Notes: a model not told the origin generated them from the sequence alone. A stretch of 64,000 nucleotides of DNA from Actinoplanes siamensis (GCF_016862395.1 NZ_BOMW01000057.1:23404-87403), one strand, 5' to 3'; shown: positions 26,667 through 34,549, counted from the stretch's first letter. Program-made: numbers and translations.

Positions 26667-27764
26667 ATGCAATTCGGCATCTTCAGCGTCAGCGACATCA
26701 CGACCGACCCGACCACCGGGAAGACCCCGACCGAGGCCGAGCGGATCAAGAACATCGTCACCATCGCGAAGCACGCGGAGGAGGTCGGCCTCGACGTCTT
26801 CGCGCTCGGCGAGCACCACAACGAGCCGTTCTTCTCGTCCTCGCCGACCACCACCCTGGCCTACATCGCCGCGCGGACCACGACGCTGCAGCTGAGCACC
26901 GCGACCACGCTGATCACCACCAACGATCCGGTGAAGATCGCCGAGGACTTCGCGATGCTGCAGCACCTCGCGGACGGCCGGGTCGATCTGACGCTCGGCC
27001 GCGGGAACACCGGCCCGGTCTACCCGTGGTTCGGCAAGGACATCCGCGCCGGCATCCCGCTGGCCATCGAGAACTACGCGCTGTTGCACAAGCTGTGGCG
27101 CGAGCACACCGTCGACTGGGAGGGCAAGTTCCGCACCCCTCTGCAGTCGTTCACCTCGACGCCGCGCCCGCTCGACGACGTCCCGCCGTTCGTCTGGCAC
27201 GGCTCGATCCGGTCGCCGCAGATCGCCGAGCAGGCCGCCTTCTACGGTGACGGGTTCTTCGCCAACCACATCTTCTGGCCGGCGTCGCACACCCAGCGCA
27301 TGGTCGGGCTCTACCGTGAGCGCTACGCGCACTACGGCCACGGCGACGCCGACCAGGCCATCGTCGGCCTCGGCGGCCAGGTGTTCATGCGGAAGAACAG
27401 CCAGGACGCGGTCAACGAGTTCCGGCCGTACTTCGACAACGCCCCGGTCTACGGCCACGGTCCGTCGCTCGAGGACTTCACCCGGGAGACCCCGCTCACC
27501 GTCGGCAGCCCGCAGCAGGTCATCGACCGCACCCTCGAGTTCCGCGACTACGTCGGCGACTACCAGCGTCAGCTGTTCCTGATGGACCACGCCGGCCTGC
27601 CGCTGAAGACGGTGCTGGAGCAGCTCGACCTGCTCGGCGAGGAGGTCGTCCCGGTACTCCGCAAGGAGTTCGCCGCCCTGAAGCCGGCCCATGTCCCGGA
27701 CGCGCCGACCCACGCCTCGCTGGTGGCCGCCCGCACCATCGCCAAGGAAGAGGTCAAGGCATGA
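26667..27764 (+). CDS. Luciferase-like FMN-dependent monooxygenase (CE1758 family)
   Basis: A 365-aa cytoplasmic oxidoreductase of the bacterial-luciferase TIM-barrel superfamily, which uses reduced FMN and O2. It matches the CE1758-type subfamily (LGEHHNEPFFSSSP, then LGRGNTGPVYPWFGKD), a group paired with a CE1759-type FMN reductase. That partner follows here with an ATGA overlap. The substrate is unknown. AGGAG ends 6 bases before the ATG. The 300 bases upstream contain no gene; a bulged hairpin (26598-26621, arms CCCCGT/ACGGGG plus CAAC/GTTG) lies just before the Shine-Dalgarno and could be regulatory. Confidence 0.9.
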   Translation: MQFGIFSVSDITTDPTTGKTPTEAERIKNIVTIAKHAEEVGLDVFALGEHHNEPFFSSSPTTTLAYIAARTTTLQLSTATTLITTNDPVKIAEDFAMLQHLADGRVDLTLGRGNTGPVYPWFGKDIRAGIPLAIENYALLHKLWREHTVDWEGKFRTPLQSFTSTPRPLDDVPPFVWHGSIRSPQIAEQAAFYGDGFFANHIFWPASHTQRMVGLYRERYAHYGHGDADQAIVGLGGQVFMRKNSQDAVNEFRPYFDNAPVYGHGPSLEDFTRETPLTVGSPQQVIDRTLEFRDYVGDYQRQLFLMDHAGLPLKTVLEQLDLLGEEVVPVLRKEFAALKPAHVPDAPTHASLVAARTIAKEEVKA

Positions 27765-28375
27765 AGCAGCGCAAACTCGTCGTGATCAGCGCGGGCCTGA
27801 GCCAGCCGTCGTCCACCCGCCTGCTCGCGGACCAGCTGTCCGCGGCGGCGGCCACGGCCGCCGGCAAGCTCGGCGTCACCCTGGACGTCCAGGTCGTCGA
27901 GGTCCGCGACCTGGCCCACGAGATCACCGACCACATGCTGACCGGCTTCCCGCCGGCGGTGCTGAAGCAGGCGCAGGACGAGGTGGCCGCCGCCGACGGT
28001 CTGATCGTGGTGACCCCGGTCTTCAGCGCCGGCTACAGCGGCCTGTTCAAGTCGTTCTTCGACGTGCTCGACCAGGACACGCTGCGCGACAAGCCGGTCC
28101 TGCTGGCCGCCACCGCCGGCACGGCCCGCCACTCGCTCGTCCTGGAGCACGCGCTGCGCCCGCTCTTCGCCTACCTGCGCACGGTGCCGCTGCCCACCGC
28201 CGTCTTCGCGGCCAGCGACGACTGGGGCGCGAACTCGGTCGAGGGTCCGCTGCGCGCCCGGATCGACCGCGCCGCGGCGGAGCTGGCCCGCGAGGTCGAG
28301 CGTCGCGAGCCGGCCACCGTCGCGGACCCCTTCGCTCTCACCGAGAGCTTCGAGGACATGCTGAAATCTCTCTGA
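27761..28375 (+). CDS. NAD(P)H-dependent FMN reductase (CE1759 family)
   Basis: A 204-aa flavodoxin-like reductase that supplies reduced FMN to the preceding monooxygenase. The phosphate-binding loop ISAGLSQPSSTRLLAD is at residues 7-22, and the VVTPVFSAGYSGLFKSFFD motif is typical of the NADPH-dependent FMN reductase fold. Its ATG overlaps the monooxygenase stop by 4 bases, so the two are made together. Confidence 0.9.
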   Translation: MKQRKLVVISAGLSQPSSTRLLADQLSAAAATAAGKLGVTLDVQVVEVRDLAHEITDHMLTGFPPAVLKQAQDEVAAADGLIVVTPVFSAGYSGLFKSFFDVLDQDTLRDKPVLLAATAGTARHSLVLEHALRPLFAYLRTVPLPTAVFAASDDWGANSVEGPLRARIDRAAAELAREVERREPATVADPFALTESFEDMLKSL

Positions 28376-28390
28376 CCGACCCGGCCCGTC

Positions 28391-28419
28391 GAGCGGTCCG
28401 GCCTCCTGCCGGGCCGCTC
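28391..28419 (+). terminator. Hairpin after FMN reductase gene
   Basis: A 12-bp stem with one G-U pair (28391-28402 with 28408-28419) and the loop CTCCT, 15 bases after the stop. Confidence 0.7.
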
Positions 28420-28712
28420 TATCTGGTGGTACGACCGGTGCGAGGTCCCCTGACCGCGCCAGGCCGGCCGGGCGGAACCCGGCGCCCGGCCCGCTCCGGC
28501 CGCGGTGGATGGCCGCAGTGATTGATCTTGAAAGGCTACCCGCTGCGCGCCTGCCGGACCGGCGGTCGTATGGTGTGCGACACACCGACGGTGGGCAGGT
28601 CGTCTGCCTGGTCCGGGCCGCCGGTTCCGTTTGTGGGCGGGCACACCTGATCCGTTCGGCCGGAGGCCGCAGTGAATCCCGTCCGGTGGGCCGGATTCGC
28701 CGCCACAAGCTT

Positions 28713-28725
28713 TTGCACAATGCAA
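28713..28725. promoter_or_regulatory. Small inverted repeat upstream of glycolipid-binding gene
   Basis: TTGCA-CAA-TGCAA, a 5-bp inverted repeat in an AT-richer patch 34 bases before the start codon; candidate operator. The rest of the 380-base gap from 28376 holds only the terminator and no supported gene. Confidence 0.35.
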
Positions 28726-28758
28726 CTATGGGGACCGGACAGCGGCAAAGGAGGCGCT

Positions 28759-29391
28759 ATGACCATGACCGGCTCACGGGGAGCGGCAGCCGTGGCGGAA
28801 CGGCCGCGCGCGGACCTGCCCGTCACCCCGCTGACCTGGCAGCGGACCGACACCGTCGGGACCGAGCTGGTGTTCCCGCGGGGCGCCCGGCCGCACGGGT
28901 CCGCGATCGTCGCCGGCGCCCGGGCACATGCGTTGACCTGGACCGCCGAGATCTCCACGGCTTCCGAGGTGACGTCGCTGCACGTCACGTCCCAGGGCGA
29001 CGGCTGGAGCCGCGAACTGCGCCTGGGTCGCGCCGGCGGCGGCTGGACCTGCCGGGCGGAGCACGCCGGCGACGCGGGTGACCTGCCGTTCGCCGGCACC
29101 GAGGAACTGGACGCGATCGACCCGGCGGCGCTGCTCCGGCTGGGCGACTCGCCGATCTTCGTGGCCTGGGCGATCCGGCGCCTCGGCCTGACCGTGACGT
29201 CCGGCCCGGTCACCGTCCCGGTGCTGCGGATCTCGACGCCGGCGCTGTCGGTGATGCCGGGCACCGAGACGTACCACCTGGTCAGCGCGCAGCGCCTGCG
29301 GGTCACCGGCGACCGCCCGGCGGTCACCTACGAGCTGGACGCCGCCGGGATCGTCGTCTCCCAGCCGGGCCGCCTGCGCCTGGCCCGCTGA
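28759..29391 (+). CDS. Putative glycolipid-binding domain protein
   Basis: A 210-aa soluble protein resembling the bacterial putative glycolipid-binding family (PF06475-type). It has the N-terminal block WQRTDTVGTELV, a beta-rich middle, and the C-terminal VMPGTETYHLVSAQRLRV segment. It lacks a signal peptide and its biological role is not established. The ATG at 28759 has a perfect AAAGGAGG 4 bases upstream, which decides against the GTG-free upstream extension. Confidence 0.75.
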   Translation: MTMTGSRGAAAVAERPRADLPVTPLTWQRTDTVGTELVFPRGARPHGSAIVAGARAHALTWTAEISTASEVTSLHVTSQGDGWSRELRLGRAGGGWTCRAEHAGDAGDLPFAGTEELDAIDPAALLRLGDSPIFVAWAIRRLGLTVTSGPVTVPVLRISTPALSVMPGTETYHLVSAQRLRVTGDRPAVTYELDAAGIVVSQPGRLRLAR

Positions 29392-29406
29392 TCCCGCCAC
29401 CTGAGA

Positions 29407-29430
29407 CCTGCCCGGTGGCCGCCGGGCAGG
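29407..29430. terminator. Bidirectional hairpin between convergent genes
   Basis: Perfect 9-bp stem CCTGCCCGG / CCGGGCAGG with a 6-base loop, between the glycolipid-binding gene and the minus-strand cupin gene. Confidence 0.6.
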
Positions 29431-29493
29431 CGTCCGCCTCCGATGAGCTCCGGCCGTTCGGGAACAGCCCGGCGTCGGCGGTCCGGCGGCGCG

Positions 29494-29925
29494 TCAGAGC
29501 AGGCGGAAGTCGGCGTACTCGAATCCCGGCGCCACCACGCAACTGACCACGACCGGCTGGTCGCCGGCCGGAGCGGCGGACTGCCAGCATCCGGCCGGCA
29601 CCAGCAGTTGCGGCTGCTGCCCGACGGCGGGATCCGGCCCGAGCAGCAGCGGCTGTTCGTCCCCGGGACGGTCCCCGGTCCCGCCGAGCGTCAGCGTCAA
29701 CGGCCCGCCGGAGTGCCAGAACCACAGCTCGTCCGAGCGCACCACGTGCCACGCGGACTCCTCGCCCGGGTGCAGCAGGAAGTAGATGGCCGTGGCGGCG
29801 GCGCGCTCACCGGCGTACCCCGAAGGGTGAAAAGTGTGCCCGGACCGCCAGGTCTCCCGGAACCATCCACCTTCCGGATGCGGTGTCAGGTCGAACTGCT
29901 CGGCCAGGGGCGGGCGCTCGCTCAT
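29494..29925 (-). CDS. Cupin-fold protein (DUF985/cupin_5 family)
   Basis: A 143-aa single-domain cupin. HPEGGWFRETWRS near the N-terminus, followed by AIYFLLHPGEESAWHVVRSDELWFWHSG, is the hallmark of the DUF985 family, whose members resemble sugar-nucleotide epimerases or metal-binding cupins. The activity is unknown. It has no Shine-Dalgarno; TAGGCT ends 6 bases before the ATG (leaderless pattern). An intact TetR-type palindrome lies just upstream. Confidence 0.85.
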   Translation of the reverse strand: MSERPPLAEQFDLTPHPEGGWFRETWRSGHTFHPSGYAGERAAATAIYFLLHPGEESAWHVVRSDELWFWHSGGPLTLTLGGTGDRPGDEQPLLLGPDPAVGQQPQLLVPAGCWQSAAPAGDQPVVVSCVVAPGFEYADFRLL

Positions 29926-29942
29926 ACCGGCAGCCTACGTGC

Positions 29943-29956
29943 CGAACGACCGTTCG
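29943..29956. promoter_or_regulatory. TetR-type palindrome CGAACG-AC-CGTTCG
   Basis: 6-bp inverted repeat with 2-base spacer, located between the -10 box of the leaderless cupin gene and the TetR remnant on the other strand. The sequence and position fit a TetR-family operator controlling both directions. Confidence 0.5.
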
Positions 29957-29978
29957 TTTTGCGCGGTGCGCTGGCCGG

Positions 29979-30112
29979 GTGCCGCGCGTCTCGGAAGCCC
30001 ACCTCATCGCCCGCCGCCAGCAGATCCTCGACGCGGCCGCGCGCTGCTTCCTCCGCAACGGCTTCCACAGACATCGATGCAGGGCATCCAGGCCTTGATC
30101 GGCAGGCCCTGA
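29979..30112 (+). pseudogene. Truncated and frameshifted TetR-family regulator
   Basis: The frame from GTG 29979 encodes a typical TetR N-terminal helix-turn-helix start (EAHLIARRQQILDAAARCFL, then RNGFH). After that one base is out of place: the continuation TSMQGIQ is in another frame and ends at 30112. The entire ligand domain (about 150 aa) is absent. Only the DNA-binding head survives, next to its probable operator. Confidence 0.65.
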
Positions 30113-30143
30113 CCGCCCCGCGCGGGCCGGCGCCGCGGCCCGG

Positions 30144-30755
30144 CTACCGGATCAGGCGGCGGATCGCCGCGGCGAGGCCGGGAGCGTCCAGGTCGGTCCC
30201 GGTGACCAGGGCGCGCAGGATGACGCCGTCGAGCAGGGCGCCGATGTCGCGCGCCGCGTCCGGCCCGACCGCCGGCGCCAGGATCGCCGGGAGCCCGTTC
30301 ATCCAGACGTCCGTGATCGGGCGCAGCGTGGCGTCCCGGGCGGCGGCCAGGCACAGCTCGTACTCGATCCGGACCTGGCGGCGGTCGGCCAGGTACTCCC
30401 GGGTCAGTTCGGTCAGCTCGGCCGGCAGGTCCGCGGCGGCGGTCAGCCGGCCCGCCCACTCGTCCAGATCGGCGCGCAGGCGTTCGGTCGCGTGCCGCAG
30501 GCCGGCCGCGATCAGGTCGTCCCGGGTGGGGAAGTAGTACGTGGTGGCGCCGAGCGGCAGGCCGGCCCGGGCGGCGACCGCCCGGTGCGTGGTCCGTCCG
30601 GCTCCGGCCTCCGCGATGATCTCCATGGTCGCCGCCGCGAGCGCGGCGCGCCGCGCCTGCGGATCCCGGGCGCGCTGGGTGCGGCGCGCGGGCCGCGGCG
30701 CGGGCGCCGCATCCGGCGTGGGAGAGTGGCCGGGCGTGGCGGAGTGGCCGGTCAA
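30144..30755 (-). CDS. TetR-family regulator of adjacent SMR pump
   Basis: A 203-aa repressor. After a Pro/Ala-rich tail of about 30 residues, the TetR helix-turn-helix (RTTHRAVAARAGLPLGATTYYFPTRDDL) is followed by an all-helical ligand domain. The TTG start at 30755 overlaps the SMR stop codon (TTGA, 30752-30755), so regulator and pump are translationally coupled. It probably binds the long palindrome upstream of the pump gene and represses both genes until a toxic cation or drug appears. Confidence 0.8.
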   Translation of the reverse strand: MTGHSATPGHSPTPDAAPAPRPARRTQRARDPQARRAALAAATMEIIAEAGAGRTTHRAVAARAGLPLGATTYYFPTRDDLIAAGLRHATERLRADLDEWAGRLTAAADLPAELTELTREYLADRRQVRIEYELCLAAARDATLRPITDVWMNGLPAILAPAVGPDAARDIGALLDGVILRALVTGTDLDAPGLAAAIRRLIR

Positions 30756-31090
30756 TGTGCCTCCGCGCCGGTCAGGTTGAGCACGACCACCCCGGCGATG
30801 ATCAGGGCGATCCCGCCCGCCTTGACCAGCGTGACCGGCTCGTCCAGGAACAGCGCCCCGATCACCACGATCGCCGCGGTGCCCACCGCGGACCAGATGG
30901 CATACGCGATGCCGACCTGCAGTCCGCCCTTGATCGCCTGGGACAGCGCGGTGAAGGAGATCGCGTAGCCGGCGAGCACCGCCAGCGTGGGCCACAGCCT
31001 GGAGAAGCCGTCGGTGGCCTTCATCATGCTGGTCGCGAAGAGCTCCGCCCCGATGGCGAGGGCGAGAAGGACGTACCGCAAGCTGACCAC
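30752..31090 (-). CDS. Small multidrug resistance (SMR/EmrE-type) transporter
   Basis: A 112-aa inner-membrane protein with four TM helices. AIGAELFATSMMKAT in TM1 contains the conserved Glu used for proton-coupled export of quaternary cations or guanidinium-type compounds, and GGLQVGIAYAIWSAVGT is the TM3 signature. The GTG at 31090 is preceded by GGGAAG about 3 bases upstream. That Shine-Dalgarno lies in the proximal copy of a 15-bp tandem duplication. First gene of an operon with its TetR regulator. Confidence 0.88.
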   Translation of the reverse strand: MVSLRYVLLALAIGAELFATSMMKATDGFSRLWPTLAVLAGYAISFTALSQAIKGGLQVGIAYAIWSAVGTAAIVVIGALFLDEPVTLVKAGGIALIIAGVVVLNLTGAEAH

Positions 31091-31120
31091 CTCTTCCCGT
31101 ACGAGCTCTTCCCATACGAG
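31091..31120. repeat. 15-bp tandem duplication containing the pump Shine-Dalgarno
   Basis: CTCTTCCCGTACGAG (31091-31105) followed directly by CTCTTCCCATACGAG (31106-31120). Read on the minus strand each copy carries GGGAAG, so the ribosome-binding region of the SMR gene is duplicated. Confidence 0.7.
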
Positions 31121-31164
31121 CGTTTTCTTGTACGTTCGTACTTGTACGATCGTACAAGAAAACG
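31121..31164. promoter_or_regulatory. 44-bp near-perfect palindrome, probable TetR operator
   Basis: Outer arms CGTTTTCTTGTACG (31121-31134) and CGTACAAGAAAACG (31151-31164) are exact complements. The inner bases also pair (31136-31141 with 31144-31149), leaving one mismatch and a TT centre. It lies between the divergent SMR-TetR operon and the aldolase gene, so it could control both. Confidence 0.75.
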
Positions 31165-31207
31165 AGACGCCTCCCCGAGGGCCGGAAATCTGGCATCATC
31201 ACGGCCC

Positions 31208-32305
31208 GTGACCGACGATCTACGGACGCGGCGGATGGCCGCGATGCGGGCGTGTGACCGGGTGCTCTCCGGAACGCGGCCGGTGACCGTGCGGGAGGAG
31301 CTGGGCGAGCTGACCGCCGCCGCCGAGCCGGACCTGATGCCGGACTGGTACGGCGACGGCCCGGTCGCCGGGCTGGAGGAACGGGTCGCCGGCCTGCTCG
31401 GCGCCGAGGCGGCGGTGTTCTTCCCGAGCGGCACGATGGCCCAGCAGGTCGCCATCCGCTACGGCGCCGAGGTGACCGGCCGGGACACGGTCGCGCTGCA
31501 CCCGCTCGGGCATCAGGAGGTGCACGAGCGCCGGGCCTACGCCGACCTGACCGGCCTGCGCTCGGTCCACCCCACCACGGCCCGGCGCAACCCGACCGCC
31601 GCCGAGCTCGTGGCGCTGGGCGAGCCGGTCGGGACCGTGGTCTTCGAGCTGCCCCTGCGCGACGCCGGATTCGTGCTGCCGACCTGGCCGGAGCTGAGCG
31701 ACGCGTGCACGGTGGCCCGCCGGACCGGGGCCCGCGTGCACTTCGACGGGGCGCGGATCTGGGAGTCCACGCCGTACCTCAATCGTGCTCTGCCGGAGAT
31801 CGCCGGCCTGGCCGATTCGACGTACGTCTCCTTCTACAAGACCCTGGGCGGCCTCAGCGGCGCGGCGCTGGCCGGGACCACCGCCCTCGCCGCGTACGCC
31901 CGGACCTGGCGGCACCGCTACGGCGGGCAGATCTTCCAGCAGTGGCCGGCGGTGCTCGCCGCGCACAGTGGCCTGGACCGGGAGCTGCCGCGGATCCCGC
32001 AGTACGTCCGCCACGCCCGGGTGGTGGCGGCCGCCCTCGCGGAGCTGCCCGGCGCCGTGGTGTATCCGGAGCCGCCGCACACCAACCAGTTCCGCCTCTG
32101 GCTGCCCTACCCGGCGGCCCGCCTCAACGAGGCCGCGCTCGCGTTGGCCGAGGAGGAGAAGGTGTGGTTCGCGGCCGGCTGGCAGGACACCGGCATCCCC
32201 GGCCAGGCGATGGCGGAGATCGTCGCGCACGCGCCGTCGCTGGACTGGTCCGCGCGGGACGTGACCGAAACTGGTCTTCGGCTGCTGGACCGGGTTCAAC
32301 GATGA
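31208..32305 (+). CDS. Threonine aldolase-family PLP enzyme
   Basis: A 365-aa cytoplasmic PLP enzyme of the beta-eliminating lyase/L-threonine aldolase family (threonine or a beta-hydroxy amino acid to glycine plus aldehyde). Markers include FFPSGTMAQQ near the cofactor phosphate site, HPLGHQEVHE, VHFDGARIWES with the Asp that holds the PLP nitrogen, and SFYKTLGG with the Schiff-base Lys. The GTG start has no Shine-Dalgarno, suggesting a leaderless message. The TetR palindrome 44 bases upstream may regulate it divergently from the pump. Confidence 0.88.
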   Translation: MTDDLRTRRMAAMRACDRVLSGTRPVTVREELGELTAAAEPDLMPDWYGDGPVAGLEERVAGLLGAEAAVFFPSGTMAQQVAIRYGAEVTGRDTVALHPLGHQEVHERRAYADLTGLRSVHPTTARRNPTAAELVALGEPVGTVVFELPLRDAGFVLPTWPELSDACTVARRTGARVHFDGARIWESTPYLNRALPEIAGLADSTYVSFYKTLGGLSGAALAGTTALAAYARTWRHRYGGQIFQQWPAVLAAHSGLDRELPRIPQYVRHARVVAAALAELPGAVVYPEPPHTNQFRLWLPYPAARLNEAALALAEEEKVWFAAGWQDTGIPGQAMAEIVAHAPSLDWSARDVTETGLRLLDRVQR

Positions 32306-32357
32306 TCACGTGGGTAGTACTTCCCTGTCCCGTTTTCACCGGATGCAGGAGGTTCCG

Positions 32358-32744
32358 ATGAGCGCAGTCGCCAACCCGGCCACCGTCGACGAGTGTCTGC
32401 GAGTGGGCGCCGGATTCTCACAGGGTGACCTCAACTGGATCGCGGACCTGTTCAGCCCGCTCGACGCCCGGCTCGCCGCGTTCCACGCCGACACCACCGC
32501 GCTGTACATCTCGGTGAAGGACCGGGAAGCGCCCGGTCAGAAGGTCACCCTGGAATCCACGATCGGCGGCCGGGAGAAGATCGTCACCACCTCGTCGGAG
32601 GGCGATCTGCACGCGGCGATCATGGACGTCCGCGACGACCTGAAGCGCCGGTTGAACGACGCGCGGAACAAGCACGAGCCGCGCCACAACCGGCATCTGC
32701 GTGACGTCCCGCAGCCGGACCTCTCAGCCGAGGAACTTGCCTAG
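32358..32744 (+). CDS. HPF/RaiA-like ribosome-associated protein
   Basis: A 128-aa protein with weak similarity to the ribosome hibernation/sigma-54 modulation fold: an early helix-strand segment (DARLAAFHADTTALYISVKD), a beta hairpin (VTLESTIGGREKIVTTS), then a long charged helix (DVRDDLKRRLNDARNKHEPR) with basic ends. Such proteins bind the 30S decoding region in stress or stationary phase. A strong AGGAGG precedes the ATG. The last 21 bases overlap the end of the convergent GNAT gene. Confidence 0.7.
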   Translation: MSAVANPATVDECLRVGAGFSQGDLNWIADLFSPLDARLAAFHADTTALYISVKDREAPGQKVTLESTIGGREKIVTTSSEGDLHAAIMDVRDDLKRRLNDARNKHEPRHNRHLRDVPQPDLSAEELA

Positions 32745-33329
32745 GTAGGTCAGCGGTCCCGGGTCGGGGACCGGGAGCACGGTGTAGCCGACACGGTCGT
32801 AGAAACCGCGGGCGCGGACGTTCGCGGTGAGCATGCCGACGAACACACCCGTCGCCCCGGCCCGCGCGGCCGCCCTCTCCAGCTCGGTGATCAGCCGCCG
32901 GCCGAAGCCGCGCCGCTGGTAGGCCGGCAACAGGTCGATGTGCAGGTGCGCGGGCCAGTCCCGCAGCTCCGGCACGATTCTGTGCTCCGGCTCGTAGTGC
33001 AGCGCGACCATGTGCTGCTCGGGAGTGCGCGGCGGGGGCGGCGGCACCGGGTACTTGTCGCCGATCAGCGGGATCCATTCGGCGCGGTGCCGCTTCACGA
33101 ACGTCGCCGTGTCGGACGTGCCGACGACGTAGCCGACCGCCCGCCCGCCGTCGTCCAGGACGAAGGCGAGGTCCGGTTCCAGGTACGCGTAGGGGCCGGC
33201 GAACAGGTCGCCCATCAGGTCGTCGGTGGAGTACTTTCCACGCGCGTCCGCGCCCGCGTCGGCGGTGCGGACACAGATGTCGTAGACGGCCGCCTTGTCG
33301 GAGGGCCGGTAGGGTCGAATCTCAGGCAC
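32724..33329 (-). CDS. GNAT-family N-acetyltransferase
   Basis: A 201-aa cytoplasmic acetyltransferase. The acetyl-CoA pyrophosphate loop reads QRRGFGRRL (R/Q-x-x-G-x-G/A), preceded by the beta4 strand LHIDLLPAY and followed by NVRARGFYDRVGY. The acceptor is unknown. The start is GTG at 33329 with TAGCCT 7 bases upstream; that -10 box begins with the TAG stop codon of the LacI gene, so this gene has its own leaderless promoter inside what looks like an operon. A perfect LacI-type palindrome covers the -35 area. Confidence 0.88.
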   Translation of the reverse strand: MPEIRPYRPSDKAAVYDICVRTADAGADARGKYSTDDLMGDLFAGPYAYLEPDLAFVLDDGGRAVGYVVGTSDTATFVKRHRAEWIPLIGDKYPVPPPPPRTPEQHMVALHYEPEHRIVPELRDWPAHLHIDLLPAYQRRGFGRRLITELERAAARAGATGVFVGMLTANVRARGFYDRVGYTVLPVPDPGPLTYLGKFLG

Positions 33330-33339
33330 GCTGCGCAGG

Positions 33340-34311
33340 CTAGGCCGTGGAAGCGCTTCCACCGCAAGTGTCGCGGAACACCGGAACGCTCGGGAACAGC
33401 CTGCGCGGCACCGCCTCGCCGAGCGCGGCCCGGGCGGCCGCGGCCGCGATCTCCTCGACCGGGTGCGTGGCCGTGGACAGCGCCGGACAGGCCGTGCCGG
33501 CCAGTGGGATGTCGTCGAAACCGGTCACCGCGACGTCGTCCGGCACGCGCACGCCCGCGGCGGCGAGCGCCCCCAGCGCCCCGAGCGCTGTGGCGTCGCT
33601 GACCGCCGCGATCGCGTCGGTGTCCGGCCAGCGGGTGAGGATCGCCCGGGCCGCGGCGCCCCCGCGGTCGCTGGTGAAGTCCCCGCGCACGATGCGGGCC
33701 CGCAGCCCGGCCGCGCGGACCAGCCGGAGATAGGCGCCGACCGGGGCGGCGGACGCGGCCAGCCAGGACGGGCCGGCGATCAGGGCGATCCGGCGGCGGC
33801 CCACCGCGTGCAGCCGGGAGATCAGTGCCCCGACGCCGGCCGCGCTGTCCACGTCGGCCCCGCCCGCGCCGATCGCTGCCGTCCGGCCGCGCAGGCCGGC
33901 CGGCAGGTGGCCGAGCAGCTCGCGGTCGTGCCCGGCCAGCACCAGCCCGGCCAGGCCGCGATCGGCGGACAGCCGCTCCAGGTCCGCGGCGCAGTCCAGG
34001 CCGAGGTGGCGCAGGGACACCCCGACGTCGTACGGATCCAGCGCCGCCGCCATGGCCGTCGTGGCCCGGGTGACGAACGGGTCGCGCAGGATGTCGGCGC
34101 GGTTGTCGCGCACCGCGAACACGATCCGGGTGCCGGTCTTGCGGGCGAGTTGCCGCGCCACCGGGTGCGGCTGGTAGCCGAGCTGCTGGGCGGCCGCGAG
34201 CACGGCGGCGCGGCTGGCCGCCGAGGCCGGCCCGGCCCCGGAGAGCACCCGCGACGCGGTGGCCGGCGACACGCCGGCCCGCCGCGCCACCTCGGCCAGT
34301 CCGTACCGCAT
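33340..34311 (-). CDS. LacI-family transcriptional regulator
   Basis: A 323-aa repressor: HTH at residues 3-25 (GLAEVARRAGVSPATASRVL), hinge helix QLGYQPHPVARQLA, then a periplasmic-binding-type sugar sensor ending VTGFDDIPLA...PALSTATHP. The ligand is unknown, probably a sugar. The ATG at 34311 lacks a Shine-Dalgarno, with TTTACT ending 6 bases upstream. Its 3' end contains the LacI-type operator for the GNAT gene. A second palindrome, GGGACC-TT-GGTCCC, lies at 34332-34345 upstream of its start. Confidence 0.88.
   Translation of the reverse strand: MRYGLAEVARRAGVSPATASRVLSGAGPASAASRAAVLAAAQQLGYQPHPVARQLARKTGTRIVFAVRDNRADILRDPFVTRATTAMAAALDPYDVGVSLRHLGLDCAADLERLSADRGLAGLVLAGHDRELLGHLPAGLRGRTAAIGAGGADVDSAAGVGALISRLHAVGRRRIALIAGPSWLAASAAPVGAYLRLVRAAGLRARIVRGDFTSDRGGAAARAILTRWPDTDAIAAVSDATALGALGALAAAGVRVPDDVAVTGFDDIPLAGTACPALSTATHPVEEIAAAAARAALGEAVPRRLFPSVPVFRDTCGGSASTA
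33347..33362. promoter_or_regulatory. Perfect LacI-type operator GTGGAAGCGCTTCCAC
   Basis: A 16-bp perfect palindrome with the central GCGC step typical of LacI/CcpA/CebR operators. It is formed by the last codons of the LacI gene (Gly-Ser-Ala-Ser-Thr) and sits at the -35 position of the GNAT promoter. Confidence 0.7.
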
Positions 34312-34359
34312 CGCATCAGTAAACCGGAGACGGGACCTTGGTCCCAGCCCTCGCGGGAC

Positions 34360-34490
34360 AGTGGGCCCGGTGCGGCAGGCGGCCCGGGACGTCGGCCGGC
34401 CCGAGGACTGGATCACGGCGGCCGCGAGCTCGCCGGTGTGGAAGCTGATCGGCGAGTACCGGATCGCCCTGCGCACACCCGTAGAAGAGC
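34360..34490 (+). pseudogene. Possible fragment of nitrate reductase beta subunit (NarH)
   Basis: One frame reads ARDVGRPEDWITAAASSPVW followed by KLIGEYRIAL, matching by eye the NarH segment of pattern DW..AA..SPV..L..E(Y/W)..AL that precedes LPLHPEFRTLPM. Here the expected continuation is missing and the frame has no start. The assignment is tentative; the 370 bases between LacI and the methyltransferase hold no intact gene. Confidence 0.35.
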
Positions 34491-34549
34491 TGACCCGATG
34501 GGGCGCGCCCCCCGCCGGGCCAGGTGATCGCGCATCTCAACCTGTACTG

